Positions 15,446-25,027 of a stretch of DNA of 64,000 nucleotides are shown in pieces. How positions within the stretch are numbered: position 1 is the stretch's first letter; every line of letters starts with the position of its first letter. A program made the translations under genes and the position numbers. The notes beneath the pieces are model-generated. The model was not told the origin of the DNA, made no database searches, and saw only the letters and a list, made by a program, of their open reading frames with translations. This DNA comes from Lachnoclostridium sp. UBA1308 (GTDB lineage: Bacteria > Bacillota > Clostridia > Lachnospirales > Lachnospiraceae), in NCBI GenBank assembly GCA_002307215.1, contig DBTU01000031.1, positions 61,219-125,218 on the forward strand, written 5' to 3'.

Positions 15446-16042
15446 ATGGATTTTGATTTTGATAAAGAGAGCAAAAGACCGGTGATCAGAAAAATTCTGA
15501 TACAAACCGCAATCTGGATTGTTGAAATAGCTGTAGTTATTTTACTGGCTTATTTCATAATCTATTATGCACTCGAAAAAACTAATATGGTCGGTATTTC
15601 TATGGAAAAAACCTTGCAGGACAAAGATTCTATCATTATTAATAAGTTCTCCTACCGTTATTCTGAGCCGAAGAGGTTTGATGTTGTTGTCTTTAAACAA
15701 GGCGGTAATGAGCACAGCTATTATAATATAAAACGTATTATAGGATTGCCGGGCGAGAGTGTACAAATTAAAGAGGGAATAATCTATATTAACAGTGTGG
15801 CAGTGGAAGATATCGTTAATGTAGAAGAGATGAATAATTATGGTCTGGCTAAGGAACCAATAATACTCGAGGATAATGAGTATTTTGTGCTCGGAGATAA
15901 TCGTAATAACAGTGAAGACAGCCGTTTTGCGAGTGTAGGCAATATACGTAGGGATGAAATTATAGGTGAAGCCTTTATTCGGCTGAAACCATTTAACTTT
16001 GTAAGTAAATTAAATCAGAAAAAGAATGCTCCGGAAGAATAA
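15446..16042 (+). CDS. lepB: type I signal peptidase
   Basis: A membrane-anchored serine/lysine protease that removes signal peptides. At 198 residues it has one N-terminal membrane segment (~18-42), catalytic Ser52 in GISMEKTL, Lys96 in YYNIKRIIGLPGE, and the C-terminal box LGDNRNNSEDSR. The start at 15446 follows AGGAAGGGG; a longer in-frame form would begin inside the rplS terminator. Confidence 0.95.
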   Translation: MDFDFDKESKRPVIRKILIQTAIWIVEIAVVILLAYFIIYYALEKTNMVGISMEKTLQDKDSIIINKFSYRYSEPKRFDVVVFKQGGNEHSYYNIKRIIGLPGESVQIKEGIIYINSVAVEDIVNVEEMNNYGLAKEPIILEDNEYFVLGDNRNNSEDSRFASVGNIRRDEIIGEAFIRLKPFNFVSKLNQKKNAPEE

Positions 16043-16062
16043 TGTGAGCATGGAGGATATAT

Positions 16063-17196
16063 ATGCATTTTCAATGGTATCCAGGCCATATGGCCAAGGC
16101 AAAGCGCATGATGCAGGAAGATATAAAGCTAATTGATGTAGTAATTGAGCTGGTGGATGCACGAATCCCGTATTCCAGTAAAAATCCTGATATAGATGTC
16201 TTGGCTAAAAATAAATCAAGAGTAATACTGATGAACAAAAGCGATATGGCGGATCAACGTTATAATGCAGCATGGAAGGAATACTTCGAAGCAAAGGGAT
16301 ATTTTGTAGCTCTTGTCAATTCGAAGAGTGGAACCGGAGTAAAGCAAGTACAAGATATTGTTAATAAAGCTTGTGAAGCAAAAATTGAGAGGGACAAAAA
16401 GAAAGGTATCTTAAATCGTCCGGTACGCGCCATGATTGTTGGAATACCGAATGTAGGTAAGTCAACCTTTATCAACAGTTTTGTCGGTAAAGCTAGTACA
16501 AAGACAGGCAATAAACCGGGTGTAACCAAGGGAAAGCAATGGATAAGGTTGAGTAAATTCACAGAATTACTTGATACTCCGGGTATTCTTTGGCCGAGAT
16601 TTGAAGATCAGAACGTAGGGCTTAAACTGGCGCTTATCGGTTCCATTAATGACAGCATTATTGATTCCTTGGATCTTGCTTTGGAGCTTATTTTAGTTCT
16701 GAGTAAATATTATCCGGAAGTGCTGGCCAACCGCTATGGAATTGAGACGGTACTTTCAGTGGATAATTTACAGGGAGCGTTAAAGTTACTGGAGAAAATA
16801 GCTGTGAAGCGTTCCTGCCTTATTAAAGGTGGAGAACCGGATATTCGTCGTGCAGCTGTTTTCGTTATTGACGATTTTCGTACGATAAAGCTTGGTAATA
16901 TTACACTTGAGTTTCCTGATGATAGGAAGAATAAAGATAAAGACAAAGATAAAGACAAAGACAAAGACAAAGACAAAGACAAAGATAAAGATAAAGACAA
17001 AGACAAAGACAAAGACAAAGACAAAGACAAAGACAAAGATAAAGATAAAGATAAAGATAAAGATAAAGATAAAGACAAAGACAAAGACAAAGACAAAGAC
17101 AAAGACAAAGACAAAGACAAAGACAAAGACAAAGACAAAGACAAAGACAAAGACAAAGACAAAGATAAGCTTGTTACAGATGGAAAGGATATTTAA
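16063..17196 (+). CDS. rbgA: ribosome biogenesis GTPase RbgA (YlqF) with a Lys-Asp repeat tail
   Basis: A circularly permuted GTPase that completes 50S assembly. G4 (MNKSD) precedes G1 (GIPNVGKS near 127), as expected. The normal protein ends at about residue 287 (DDFRTIKLGNITLEFPDD). Here it continues with 39 Lys-Asp pairs encoded by 39 AAAGAY hexamers and ends KLVTDGKDI, for 377 residues. The tail is charged, neutral overall, and probably an extended or helical polyampholyte. The stop abuts the rnhB ATG, so the in-frame tail also preserves coupling. Copy-number changes would keep the frame, since the unit is 6 bp. Confidence 0.95.
   Translation: MHFQWYPGHMAKAKRMMQEDIKLIDVVIELVDARIPYSSKNPDIDVLAKNKSRVILMNKSDMADQRYNAAWKEYFEAKGYFVALVNSKSGTGVKQVQDIVNKACEAKIERDKKKGILNRPVRAMIVGIPNVGKSTFINSFVGKASTKTGNKPGVTKGKQWIRLSKFTELLDTPGILWPRFEDQNVGLKLALIGSINDSIIDSLDLALELILVLSKYYPEVLANRYGIETVLSVDNLQGALKLLEKIAVKRSCLIKGGEPDIRRAAVFVIDDFRTIKLGNITLEFPDDRKNKDKDKDKDKDKDKDKDKDKDKDKDKDKDKDKDKDKDKDKDKDKDKDKDKDKDKDKDKDKDKDKDKDKDKDKDKDKDKDKLVTDGKDI
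16933..17166 (+). repeat. hexanucleotide microsatellite AAAGA(C/T) x39
   Basis: 234 bp of uninterrupted AAAGAC / AAAGAT units in the 3' end of rbgA, encoding (Lys-Asp)39. Units differ only at the third codon base and the two variants cluster in blocks, a pattern expected from slippage or unequal exchange after duplication. The opposite strand reads Leu-Ser repeats and is not a gene. Confidence 0.97.
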
Positions 17197-17997
17197 ATGT
17201 CTGATAAAGAATTAGGTGAAGGCTCTCCGAAGAAAATTGCCCATATTAAAATGGAATTTATGAAGGCGACCAAGGAGCAGATTCCCGAATTACTGAGTAA
17301 ATATGAGAGTGATGAAAGAAGCGGCGTTATTACAGTCTGCAATCAATACCGCAACAGAGAACTTTCACACCAAAAAGAACTGATACGTATGGAAACGATG
17401 AAGCAGTACGAAAATAAATATTCTCAGTATGAGTATATCTGTGGAATTGATGAAGTAGGAAGAGGTCCTTTTGCCGGGCCGGTGATGGCTTGTGCTATGA
17501 TTCTTCCAAGGGACTGTAACATATTGTACATCAATGATTCCAAGCAGCTTTCCGAAAAGAAACGGGAAGAACTGTATGATGAAATCATATCCCAAGCGGT
17601 TGCATTTGGAATCGGAAGCATGCCTCCGAATCAAATTGATGAAATGAATATTCTTCAAGCTACTTATGAAGCCATGCGCAAGGCTATCAGCAATTTGACG
17701 GTAAAACCCGATATATTATTAAATGATGCGGTGACCATTCCGGGAGTGAATATCAGGCAAATTCCGATCATTAAAGGAGATGCAAAAAGTATTTCTATTG
17801 CGGCGGCGAGTATTGTAGCTAAGGTTACCAGAGACCGCCTGATGCTTGCATATGATAAAGTGTTTCCCGGTTATGATTTTGCAAGTAATAAAGGCTACGG
17901 ATCGGCAAAACATATTGAAGCCATCGGTAAGCTTGGCTTGACACCGATTCACCGCAGAAGCTTTCTTAAGAATATAATGGAAGGCGACCAAGTATAA
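17197..17997 (+). CDS. rnhB: ribonuclease HII
   Basis: Removes RNA (including single ribonucleotides) from DNA hybrids. At 266 residues, an ~80-residue N-terminal helical extension common in Firmicutes precedes the catalytic domain. The catalytic DEVGRGPFAGPV motif has Asp85 and Glu86, and later acidic residues are in LLNDAV. The ATG follows the rbgA stop with no gap. Confidence 0.96.
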   Translation: MSDKELGEGSPKKIAHIKMEFMKATKEQIPELLSKYESDERSGVITVCNQYRNRELSHQKELIRMETMKQYENKYSQYEYICGIDEVGRGPFAGPVMACAMILPRDCNILYINDSKQLSEKKREELYDEIISQAVAFGIGSMPPNQIDEMNILQATYEAMRKAISNLTVKPDILLNDAVTIPGVNIRQIPIIKGDAKSISIAAASIVAKVTRDRLMLAYDKVFPGYDFASNKGYGSAKHIEAIGKLGLTPIHRRSFLKNIMEGDQV

Positions 17998-18012
17998 ACT
18001 GGGGGTATTCGT

Positions 18013-18300
18013 ATGGGTAAGCAAAATTTTGATCAAAAACCTAAAACAGCGATTGCAATTTCCTATGAACCGGAGGATGATGCCCCGAAGGTAATTGCCT
18101 CCGGAAAAGGTTATCTTGCAGAAAGAATTATTGAGAGAGCAAAAGAAAGTAAGATTCCGATCCATAAGGACAGTAAGCTTGCTAATACGTTGTCAAAGCT
18201 TGAGATCGGAGAAATGATTCCGCAGGAATTATATGAAGTTGTTGCTGAAATCTTAGTGTTTGTGGATAAATTGGACAGGATCAAAGGGAAAATCGAATGA
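18013..18300 (+). CDS. FlhB-like C-terminal domain protein YlqH
   Basis: 95 residues similar to the cytoplasmic C-terminal domain of FlhB/YscU export switches (IAISYEPEDDAPKVIASGKGYLAERIIERAKE). It has no membrane part and no NPTH autocleavage motif. It is conserved between rnhB and yraN in Firmicutes; the role is not established. RBS GGGGG. Its stop overlaps the yraN start. Confidence 0.85.
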   Translation: MGKQNFDQKPKTAIAISYEPEDDAPKVIASGKGYLAERIIERAKESKIPIHKDSKLANTLSKLEIGEMIPQELYEVVAEILVFVDKLDRIKGKIE

Positions 18301-18647
18301 ATAACAGAGCGGTAGGAACACAATTTGAACAGGAAGCAGCAAAATTCCTTATTGATAAAGGATATCAGATATTGGAGAGAAATTTCAGGTGTAAAATAGG
18401 TGAGATTGATCTTATCGCAAAGGCTGAGGGCTATCTTTGTTTTATTGAGGTCAAATATCGTTCCGGTATATCGAAGGGCTATCCGGCTGAGGCAATCAAT
18501 ATGAATAAAATCAGGAGAATTACCAGAACAGCGCAGTTTTATCTGCTGTCACATAAGCTTTCGCAAGAGACACCCTGTCGTTTTGATGCTGTTCTTATCC
18601 TGGACCATGAGTTTTCACTCATACAGAATGCATTTGACGGAATTTAA
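18297..18647 (+). CDS. yraN: YraN family (UPF0102) endonuclease-like protein
   Basis: 116 residues with the nuclease-like core FRCKIGEIDLIAKAEGYLCFIEVKYR (E, D and ExK residues), the restriction-endonuclease-fold pattern of UPF0102. It overlaps ylqH by 4 bp (ATGA), implying translational coupling. Cellular role is unproven. Confidence 0.92.
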   Translation: MNNRAVGTQFEQEAAKFLIDKGYQILERNFRCKIGEIDLIAKAEGYLCFIEVKYRSGISKGYPAEAINMNKIRRITRTAQFYLLSHKLSQETPCRFDAVLILDHEFSLIQNAFDGI

Positions 18648-18673
18648 CTGTTATTTTAGAAAGGTTTGATCGG

Positions 18674-19525
18674 ATGAAATTTGAAAACAGCAAGGCTGCT
18701 CATATAGATTTTAACATTGAGGTTCCCTACATTTCTTTCCCGATATTATCAGAAATCCCGTTTATCAAACATGGATTTTCTACAAGACTCGGCGGAGTCA
18801 GCAGCGGAATCTTTTCCTCGATGAATTTCGGTTCTGAATCGCTTCCCTGGCAGGATGAACCGGAGAATATATTGGAAAACTATCAAAGAATTTCAAAAAG
18901 TATTGGTGTTGATATGAATTCTCTTGTGTTATCCAGGCAGGTACATAAGACAAATATCCGCGTTGTAGATGATGCGGATCGAGGAAAAGGGATAATTGAA
19001 TCCCTGGATTATGAGGAAATCGATGGTATGATTACGGACAGACCGAATATCACGTTGGTTACGAAATATGCGGACTGCGTTCCTTTATATTTTGTGGATC
19101 AAGGAAAGAAAACAATCGGTTTGTCTCATGCAGGCTGGCGCGGAACTGTCAGCAAAATAGGTAAAGTAACAGTTGAAGAGATGACAAGAAACTTTGGGAG
19201 CAATCCGAGCGAAATTATTGCGGTAGTCGGTCCATCCATCTGCAGTGAATGCTTCGAAATCGGAGAAGATGTTGCACGAGAGTTTCAAAATGCATTTGGA
19301 GATCAGTATATAACAGACATTTTAGTAGCAAAAGATGATGGGAAATATTTGTGTGATTTGTGGAAAGCCAATCAAGCGGTACTTCTGGAAGCGGGCCTTC
19401 GAACAGAAAATATACATATCAGCGGGGTCTGTACTTGTTGCAACAGCGATTTACTATTTTCACATCGAAAAACCGGGGGGAAACGCGGAAGTCTGGCAGC
19501 CTTCTTAGGTCTTTGCGATCAGTAA
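18674..19525 (+). CDS. pgeF: peptidoglycan editing factor PgeF (YlmD / laccase-domain)
   Basis: 283 residues of the multicopper-oxidase-like YfiH/PgeF family, associated with peptidoglycan composition control in E. coli and with purine nucleoside activity in other homologues. Conserved residues are visible: SRQVHKTN, YADCVPLYF, SHAGWRGT and the C-terminal CTCCNSDLLFSHRK. RBS AGAAAGG. No terminator is seen in the 174 bp to the next gene. Confidence 0.92.
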   Translation: MKFENSKAAHIDFNIEVPYISFPILSEIPFIKHGFSTRLGGVSSGIFSSMNFGSESLPWQDEPENILENYQRISKSIGVDMNSLVLSRQVHKTNIRVVDDADRGKGIIESLDYEEIDGMITDRPNITLVTKYADCVPLYFVDQGKKTIGLSHAGWRGTVSKIGKVTVEEMTRNFGSNPSEIIAVVGPSICSECFEIGEDVAREFQNAFGDQYITDILVAKDDGKYLCDLWKANQAVLLEAGLRTENIHISGVCTCCNSDLLFSHRKTGGKRGSLAAFLGLCDQ

Positions 19526-19699
19526 ACCCAGAGAAGTATGTTTATTAGAAGGCTATAGTTCAGACTTTATACCGTGAGATGTTTTTGTGAGTCGAACAAA
19601 GCGAATGTCGTAGAATTCCCGTAGGTATCAATAGTTGCAGTTTAGCCGATAGGCTGAATTGTAACATTAGAAAGAAATTAGAGAGATTTGGTGTATGTA

Positions 19700-21010
19700 A
19701 TGATGAAAAAAGCACACATTATTAAGGAAATAGAAAGTGGCAGTATCGCAGAGGAACTGGAACTTATGCCGGGTGATGAATTAATATCCGTCAATGGGTC
19801 TGTAATTTTGGATGTTCTGGATTATCAATTTCTGATCAATGATGAAAACCTAACTGTTTTGATTAAAAAGCAAGACGGTGAGGAATGGGAGCTTGATATT
19901 GAAAAGGAATATGATGAAGATTTGGGTATTATATTCGAAGAAGGACTGATGGATGAATATCGTTCCTGTAAGAATAAATGTATCTTCTGCTTCATTGACC
20001 AGATGCCACCCGGAATGAGGGAAACACTATATTTTAAGGATGATGATGCTAGGCTGTCCTTCCTACAGGGTAATTATATTACGCTAACTAATTTAAGCGA
20101 AGCGGAAGTTGACCGCATCATCTTTTATAAGCTGGCCCCAATTAATATCTCGGTTCATACGACCAATGAGGAGTTGCGATGCAAGATGTTGAACAATCGT
20201 TTTGCAGGTGATGCATTAAAAAAACTGCAAAAGTTAAAAGATGCCGGGATAACAATGAATGGGCAGATTGTTCTTTGCAAAGGGTGGAATGATGGTGAAG
20301 AACTAGAGAAAACCATGCATGATTTATCTGCTTATCTACCTGAAATGTCAAGTGTGTCGGTTGTTCCGGTAGGTCTGACCAAATTCCGGGATAAACTTAA
20401 AGAACTTGAAGAATTTACAAAAGAAGATTCGTTAACGGTATTGGAGCAGATTCATAGATGGCAGAACATTTTCTTGACCCACTATGGGACACGCTTTATC
20501 TATGCCAGCGATGAATGGTATCTGAAGGCGGATTTGCCCATTCCAACTGAAGAAGCTTATGAGGGTTATCCTCAGCTTGAAAACGGAGTCGGTTTGATCC
20601 GTTCGCTTCAGAATGAATTTGAAGATTATTATAATGAAATATCAGGAGATTTACGAATCAGAAATGTTTCGATTGCGACAGGCATCCTTGCCGAACCGGT
20701 AATTCGCAGGTTGTCAGAGCAAATAGTAAATAAATTTCCGAATATTAAGATACAGGTATATCCTGTGATTAATCATTTTTTTGGAGAGCAGATCACGGTT
20801 GCAGGATTATTAACCGGGAGTGATATTACGGAGCAGCTTAAGGGGAAGGATATTGGCGAAAACCTGCTGCTTCCTGAGGTTTTATTGAAGGATGGGGAGA
20901 CGGTGCTGTTAGATGATGTCACAGTCAGTGATATGGAAAATGCTTTACAAACCCATATACGTATTGTACAATCAGATGGAAAGTCCTTCATTGACAGTAT
21001 TATTGTGTAA
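19700..21010 (+). CDS. PDZ and radical-SAM-like DUF512 protein
   Basis: About 437 residues: an N-terminal PDZ-like segment (SIAEELELMPGDELISVNG), a CxxxCxxC cluster (CKNKCIFC) typical of radical SAM enzymes, and a C-terminal DUF512 domain. It usually lies next to der in Firmicutes, as here. The reaction is unknown. Start is uncertain between adjacent ATG codons at 19700 and 19703; the upstream TTG at 19688 is less likely. The gene ends 28 bp before der. Confidence 0.88.
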   Translation: MMKKAHIIKEIESGSIAEELELMPGDELISVNGSVILDVLDYQFLINDENLTVLIKKQDGEEWELDIEKEYDEDLGIIFEEGLMDEYRSCKNKCIFCFIDQMPPGMRETLYFKDDDARLSFLQGNYITLTNLSEAEVDRIIFYKLAPINISVHTTNEELRCKMLNNRFAGDALKKLQKLKDAGITMNGQIVLCKGWNDGEELEKTMHDLSAYLPEMSSVSVVPVGLTKFRDKLKELEEFTKEDSLTVLEQIHRWQNIFLTHYGTRFIYASDEWYLKADLPIPTEEAYEGYPQLENGVGLIRSLQNEFEDYYNEISGDLRIRNVSIATGILAEPVIRRLSEQIVNKFPNIKIQVYPVINHFFGEQITVAGLLTGSDITEQLKGKDIGENLLLPEVLLKDGETVLLDDVTVSDMENALQTHIRIVQSDGKSFIDSIIV

Positions 21011-21038
21011 TAAGAAGGGAAAGACTTGGAGGTATAAA

Positions 21039-22364
21039 ATGAGTAGACCAATAGTTGCCATTGTAGGCAGGCCGAATGTGGGAAAATCAACATTGTTTAA
21101 CGCTCTGGCAGGCGAGAGGATATCAATCGTAAAGGATTTCCCCGGTGTAACCAGAGACCGCATTTATGCAGATGTAACATGGCTTAATACACAATTTACC
21201 ATGATAGATACCGGTGGTATTGAACCGGACAGTAAGGACGAGATGTTATCCTATATGAGGGAACAGGCGCAGATAGCAATTGATACTGCCGATGTGATTG
21301 TATTCCTTGTGGATGTTAGGCAGGGTCTTATCGATTCGGACTCAAAAGTTGCCGATATGTTAAGAAGATCAGCAAAACCGATTGTTCTTGTTGTGAATAA
21401 AGTAGATAATTTTGAGAAACTGATGCCGGATGTATATGAGTTCTATAATCTTGGTATTGGAGAACCGTTTCCGATATCTTCATCGGGCAAGCTTGGTTTT
21501 GGCGAAATGCTGGATGAAGTGGTAAAACATTTTCATAAGGGAAATACTGATGAAATTGTGGATGAACGTCCAAGAATTGCAATTGTAGGAAAGCCGAATG
21601 TAGGTAAATCCTCTATTGTCAATAAACTCGTCGGTGAAAAGAGAGTTATCGTATCAGATATTGCCGGAACCACTCGTGATGCGATTGATACACCAATAAA
21701 ACGAAACGGTAAGGAATATGTATTAATTGATACGGCAGGACTCCGTAGAAAAAGTAAGATTAAAGAAGAATTGGAACGCTACAGCATTATTCGTACTGTT
21801 GCTGCCGTTGAACGCGCTGATGTGGTCGTACTTGTTATCGATGCGATTGAGGGCGTGACCGAACAGGATGCAAAAATTGCCGGTATTGCCCATGATAGGG
21901 GTAAGGGTATCATAATTGCAGTTAACAAATGGGATACGGTAGAGAAGGATAATAAAACAGTAAAAGAATATACGAGTGACATTAAAGAGGTATTGGCCTT
22001 CATGTCATACGCGGAAATACTTTTCATATCAGCAGAAACAGGACAAAGACTCCATAGATTATTTGAATCGATTGAGGTAGTCATTCAGAATCAGAATTTG
22101 AGAATTTCAACCGGCGTGTTAAATGAAATTATGACAGAGGCTGTTGCACTGCAGCAACCACCGTCAGATAAGGGAAAACGTCTAAAGTTGTATTATGTAA
22201 CACAGGTCAGTGTAAAGCCACCTACTTTTGTTATCTTTGTTAATGATAAAGATCTTATGCATTTTTCTTATACCCGTTATATTGAGAATAAAATTCGCGA
22301 AGCCTTCGGTTTTTCTGGCACATCGTTAAAGTTTTTCATTAGGGAGAGAAAGGAGACCGATTAA
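21039..22364 (+). CDS. der: ribosome biogenesis GTPase Der (EngA)
   Basis: Double GTPase needed for 50S assembly. Two G domains are seen, GRPNVGKS at residues 8-15 and GKPNVGKS near 184, followed by a C-terminal KH-like domain. At 441 residues it is standard. The start at 21039 follows TTGGAGGT; the longer in-frame reading overlaps the previous gene. It abuts plsY. Confidence 0.98.
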   Translation: MSRPIVAIVGRPNVGKSTLFNALAGERISIVKDFPGVTRDRIYADVTWLNTQFTMIDTGGIEPDSKDEMLSYMREQAQIAIDTADVIVFLVDVRQGLIDSDSKVADMLRRSAKPIVLVVNKVDNFEKLMPDVYEFYNLGIGEPFPISSSGKLGFGEMLDEVVKHFHKGNTDEIVDERPRIAIVGKPNVGKSSIVNKLVGEKRVIVSDIAGTTRDAIDTPIKRNGKEYVLIDTAGLRRKSKIKEELERYSIIRTVAAVERADVVVLVIDAIEGVTEQDAKIAGIAHDRGKGIIIAVNKWDTVEKDNKTVKEYTSDIKEVLAFMSYAEILFISAETGQRLHRLFESIEVVIQNQNLRISTGVLNEIMTEAVALQQPPSDKGKRLKLYYVTQVSVKPPTFVIFVNDKDLMHFSYTRYIENKIREAFGFSGTSLKFFIRERKETD

Positions 22365-22991
22365 ATGATTCTAAGAATCATACTTTGTTTACTTCTGGGA
22401 TATGTATTTGGTTGCTTTTCAACAGGGTATCTGATGGGAAGAATGAATAAAGTAGATATCAGAAAGTATGGTAGCGGTAACATTGGAACCACCAATACAC
22501 TTCGTACGTTAGGAGCAAAGGCCGGAGCAATTACTTTACTGGGAGATGCACTTAAGGCTGTAATTCCGATACTTTTAGTCAAGTTGGTTTTCTTTCCGGA
22601 ATATGACAATGTACAAGTGCTGGCTTTATATACAGGACTGGGAGCAGTTACCGGACATAATTTTCCGGTATGGTTAAAATTTAAAGGTGGCAAGGGGATT
22701 GCAGCAACCGGCGGTGCTATGGCGGCGTTCGATCCCTTGATTATTCCGATTGGTTTACCCTTATTTATCTTAATTGTTGCAGTCACAAGGTATGTTTCGC
22801 TCGGATCCTTATTTATAGCAGTTTTTTTTCCAATCTGGATTTTAATCAGATTTCCGGGAAATATACATATGCTGATTGTATCTTTCGTATTCATGACTCT
22901 GGCATTCATTAAGCACAGAGCGAATATTAAACGGTTATTAAACAAAACAGAAAATAAAATCGGTCATAAAGTCAAATTAGAGAACAAATAA
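22365..22991 (+). CDS. plsY: acyl-phosphate glycerol-3-phosphate acyltransferase
   Basis: A membrane enzyme that makes lysophosphatidate from acyl-phosphate and glycerol-3-phosphate. At 208 residues it has about five hydrophobic segments and the motifs YGSGNIGTTNTLR, KFKGGKGIAA and the C-terminal IKHRANIKRL. The ATG immediately follows the der stop. Its partner gpsA, next, makes the substrate. Confidence 0.97.
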   Translation: MILRIILCLLLGYVFGCFSTGYLMGRMNKVDIRKYGSGNIGTTNTLRTLGAKAGAITLLGDALKAVIPILLVKLVFFPEYDNVQVLALYTGLGAVTGHNFPVWLKFKGGKGIAATGGAMAAFDPLIIPIGLPLFILIVAVTRYVSLGSLFIAVFFPIWILIRFPGNIHMLIVSFVFMTLAFIKHRANIKRLLNKTENKIGHKVKLENK

Positions 22992-23015
22992 TTGGTAACG
23001 ATAAAGGAGACGCAT

Positions 23016-24026
23016 ATGAGTAACGTTAGTATATTAGGAGCCGGAACCTGGGGCTGTGCACTGGCAATTTTACTTGCCGGAAAAGGACATAACGTAATTA
23101 TATGGACTAAAATAGAAAATGAAGCAAAGACACTGGAAAGCAGCAGAAAAAATTTAAAAAATCTTCCCGGAGCTGAGCTTCCGGATGATGTTAAGATAAC
23201 GCTTGAACTTGAGGAAGCCTGTATGAACAGGGATTTAATTGTTATGGCAGTAGCTTCACCTTATATTCGTTCTACCGCAAAGCTTGTTAAACCATTGATG
23301 AAAGATGGACAGATCATCGTCAATGTATCCAAGGGAATAGAAGATGGAACTCTTTTCACCTTATCACAGGTACTTAAGGATGAGTTACCGAATGCTAATG
23401 TCGCTGTATTGTCGGGCCCCAGTCATGCAGAAGAAGTAAGCCGCGGTGTTCCCACTACAATTGTAGTAGGAGCAGAAACCAAGGAAACGGCAAGATTTAT
23501 ACAAGATGTATTTATGACAGAGCTTTTTCGGGTATACACAAGCCCTGATATTATCGGTATCGAGCTTGGCGGTTCTCTAAAGAATGTCATTGCCTTAGCT
23601 GCAGGCGTGGTGGATGGTCTTGGCTTCGGCGATAACACGAAGGCAGCCTTAATGACCAGAGGAATGGCAGAAATCAGCCGTCTTGGAATTATTATGGGTG
23701 GTAAGATGGAGACCTTCGCCGGTTTATCGGGCTTTGGAGATCTGTTTGTTACCTGCACCAGCAAACATAGCCGTAACTGGAATGCTGGTTATTTGATTGG
23801 ACAAGGTAAGTCCACAGAGGAAGCGATGAAACAGGTGAATCAGGTTGTGGAGGGCGTTAATTCTGCGAAAGCTGCATTGGCGCTGGCAAGAAAGAATGAA
23901 GTTGAGATGCCGATTGTTGAACAAATTAACCTAGTCTTGTTTGAAGGCAAATCGTCAAAGGATGCATTAACGGATCTGCTTGGCAGAGACAAAAGAAAAG
24001 AATATAAGTCCCTCGAGTGGGATTAG
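23016..24026 (+). CDS. gpsA: glycerol-3-phosphate dehydrogenase (NAD(P)+)
   Basis: Reduces dihydroxyacetone phosphate to glycerol-3-phosphate for phospholipids. At 336 residues, the Rossmann motif GAGTWG is near residue 7 and the substrate-binding lysine lies in ELGGSLKNVIALAAG. The start at 23016 follows AAAGGAG. It ends just before an intrinsic terminator, closing the der-plsY-gpsA run. Confidence 0.98.
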   Translation: MSNVSILGAGTWGCALAILLAGKGHNVIIWTKIENEAKTLESSRKNLKNLPGAELPDDVKITLELEEACMNRDLIVMAVASPYIRSTAKLVKPLMKDGQIIVNVSKGIEDGTLFTLSQVLKDELPNANVAVLSGPSHAEEVSRGVPTTIVVGAETKETARFIQDVFMTELFRVYTSPDIIGIELGGSLKNVIALAAGVVDGLGFGDNTKAALMTRGMAEISRLGIIMGGKMETFAGLSGFGDLFVTCTSKHSRNWNAGYLIGQGKSTEEAMKQVNQVVEGVNSAKAALALARKNEVEMPIVEQINLVLFEGKSSKDALTDLLGRDKRKEYKSLEWD

Positions 24027-24040
24027 ATATGAGACCACTG

Positions 24041-24069
24041 AAAAAGTCCCCTATGAAAGGGACTTTTTT
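24041..24069 (+). terminator. gpsA terminator
   Basis: AAAAAGTCCC pairs with GGGACTTTTTT across an 8-nt loop; six T residues follow. The symmetric A/T flanks would also work on the other strand. Confidence 0.9.
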
Positions 24070-24184
24070 AGCGCTCTCATACAGTGCATTATGGGAAGTA
24101 TGCGATGCTTCTCGTATTTTTTGAGTTTAGTAACAGTAATTTCATTATATATTGAAACAGATTACCAAAAATGTGGAGGGTGTA

Positions 24185-24946
24185 ATGTTAAAGAAGATAA
24201 AAGATATTGTGAAGGTTGCAGGAGAGATTATACTGAATGCGCATCATATTAAGGATGGTATTGAGAGTAAGGAGGGAAGAGCTAACTTTGTTACCAGTTA
24301 TGATGTTGAGGTTCAAAATTTTCTATATCAGGAACTGAAAAAAGTTCTGCCGGAGGCAGCATTTATTGGGGAAGAAGATAAAAAACGTGAAAATGTGATA
24401 GGGGATTATTGTTTTATTATTGATCCGATCGACGGAACCACTAACTTTATCTTTGATTACCGACACAGTGCCATCAGTGTCGGATTAGCATTTCATGGGC
24501 AGATAATAATGGGCGTGGTATATAACCCATTTCTTAACGAAATGTTTTACGCCGAGAAAGGGAAGGGTGCTTTTCTAAACGGTCGAAAGCTTAACGTATC
24601 AGGCCTTATGATTAGTGAAGGAATAGTGGCAATCGGAACCTGCCCCTATCATAGGGAGTTGACGGATGAAACCTTCCGGATAACCCGTAAGCTTTATGAC
24701 ACGGCTCTGGATATCAGAAGAACCGGTTCTGCCGCTCTTGATATCTGTTACGTGGCTGCCAACCGTTTTGCATTGTATTTTGAATTGATCCTTTCTCCCT
24801 GGGATTATGCGGGAGCTTCCATAATTCTGACAGAAGCCGGAGGCTGCATCGGCACTATGGAGAAAAAAGAGCTTCCTTACCGCTTACCCTGTTCTGTTAT
24901 CGCCGCTTCACCAAGAGCCTATGAGGAATTTTATCAATTGTTATGA
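24185..24946 (+). CDS. inositol monophosphatase family protein
   Basis: 253 residues of the Mg-dependent sugar-phosphatase fold. GEEDKK supplies metal-ligand acids, DPIDGTTNF is the signature loop, and WDYAGASIILTEAGG is the C-terminal signature. The substrate could be inositol phosphate, a related sugar phosphate, or PAP. The start at 24185 follows GGAGGGTG; a longer in-frame reading has no ribosome site. Confidence 0.9.
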   Translation: MLKKIKDIVKVAGEIILNAHHIKDGIESKEGRANFVTSYDVEVQNFLYQELKKVLPEAAFIGEEDKKRENVIGDYCFIIDPIDGTTNFIFDYRHSAISVGLAFHGQIIMGVVYNPFLNEMFYAEKGKGAFLNGRKLNVSGLMISEGIVAIGTCPYHRELTDETFRITRKLYDTALDIRRTGSAALDICYVAANRFALYFELILSPWDYAGASIILTEAGGCIGTMEKKELPYRLPCSVIAASPRAYEEFYQLL

Positions 24947-25027
24947 CCAGTATGGTTGTTTCCAATCTGCTTTCAATATAACATGATAAAATGATTCGGG
25001 TGTCAGAAGTCATCTATAAGGTAAATC

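Noticed and set aside
16734..17162. Minus-strand ORF of Leu-Ser repeats and a plus-strand Lys-Thr/Ile-repeat ORF across the rbgA tail
   Set aside because: Both are frame shadows of the AAAGAY microsatellite; the rbgA frame is continuous with a recognised GTPase.
22361..22945. 194-codon minus-strand ORF opposite plsY
   Set aside because: Exactly antisense to a well-conserved membrane enzyme; composition is that of a shadow frame.
23980..24252. 90-codon ORF spanning the gpsA terminator
   Set aside because: Runs through the gpsA end, an intrinsic terminator and the next gene start; no ribosome site or family motif.
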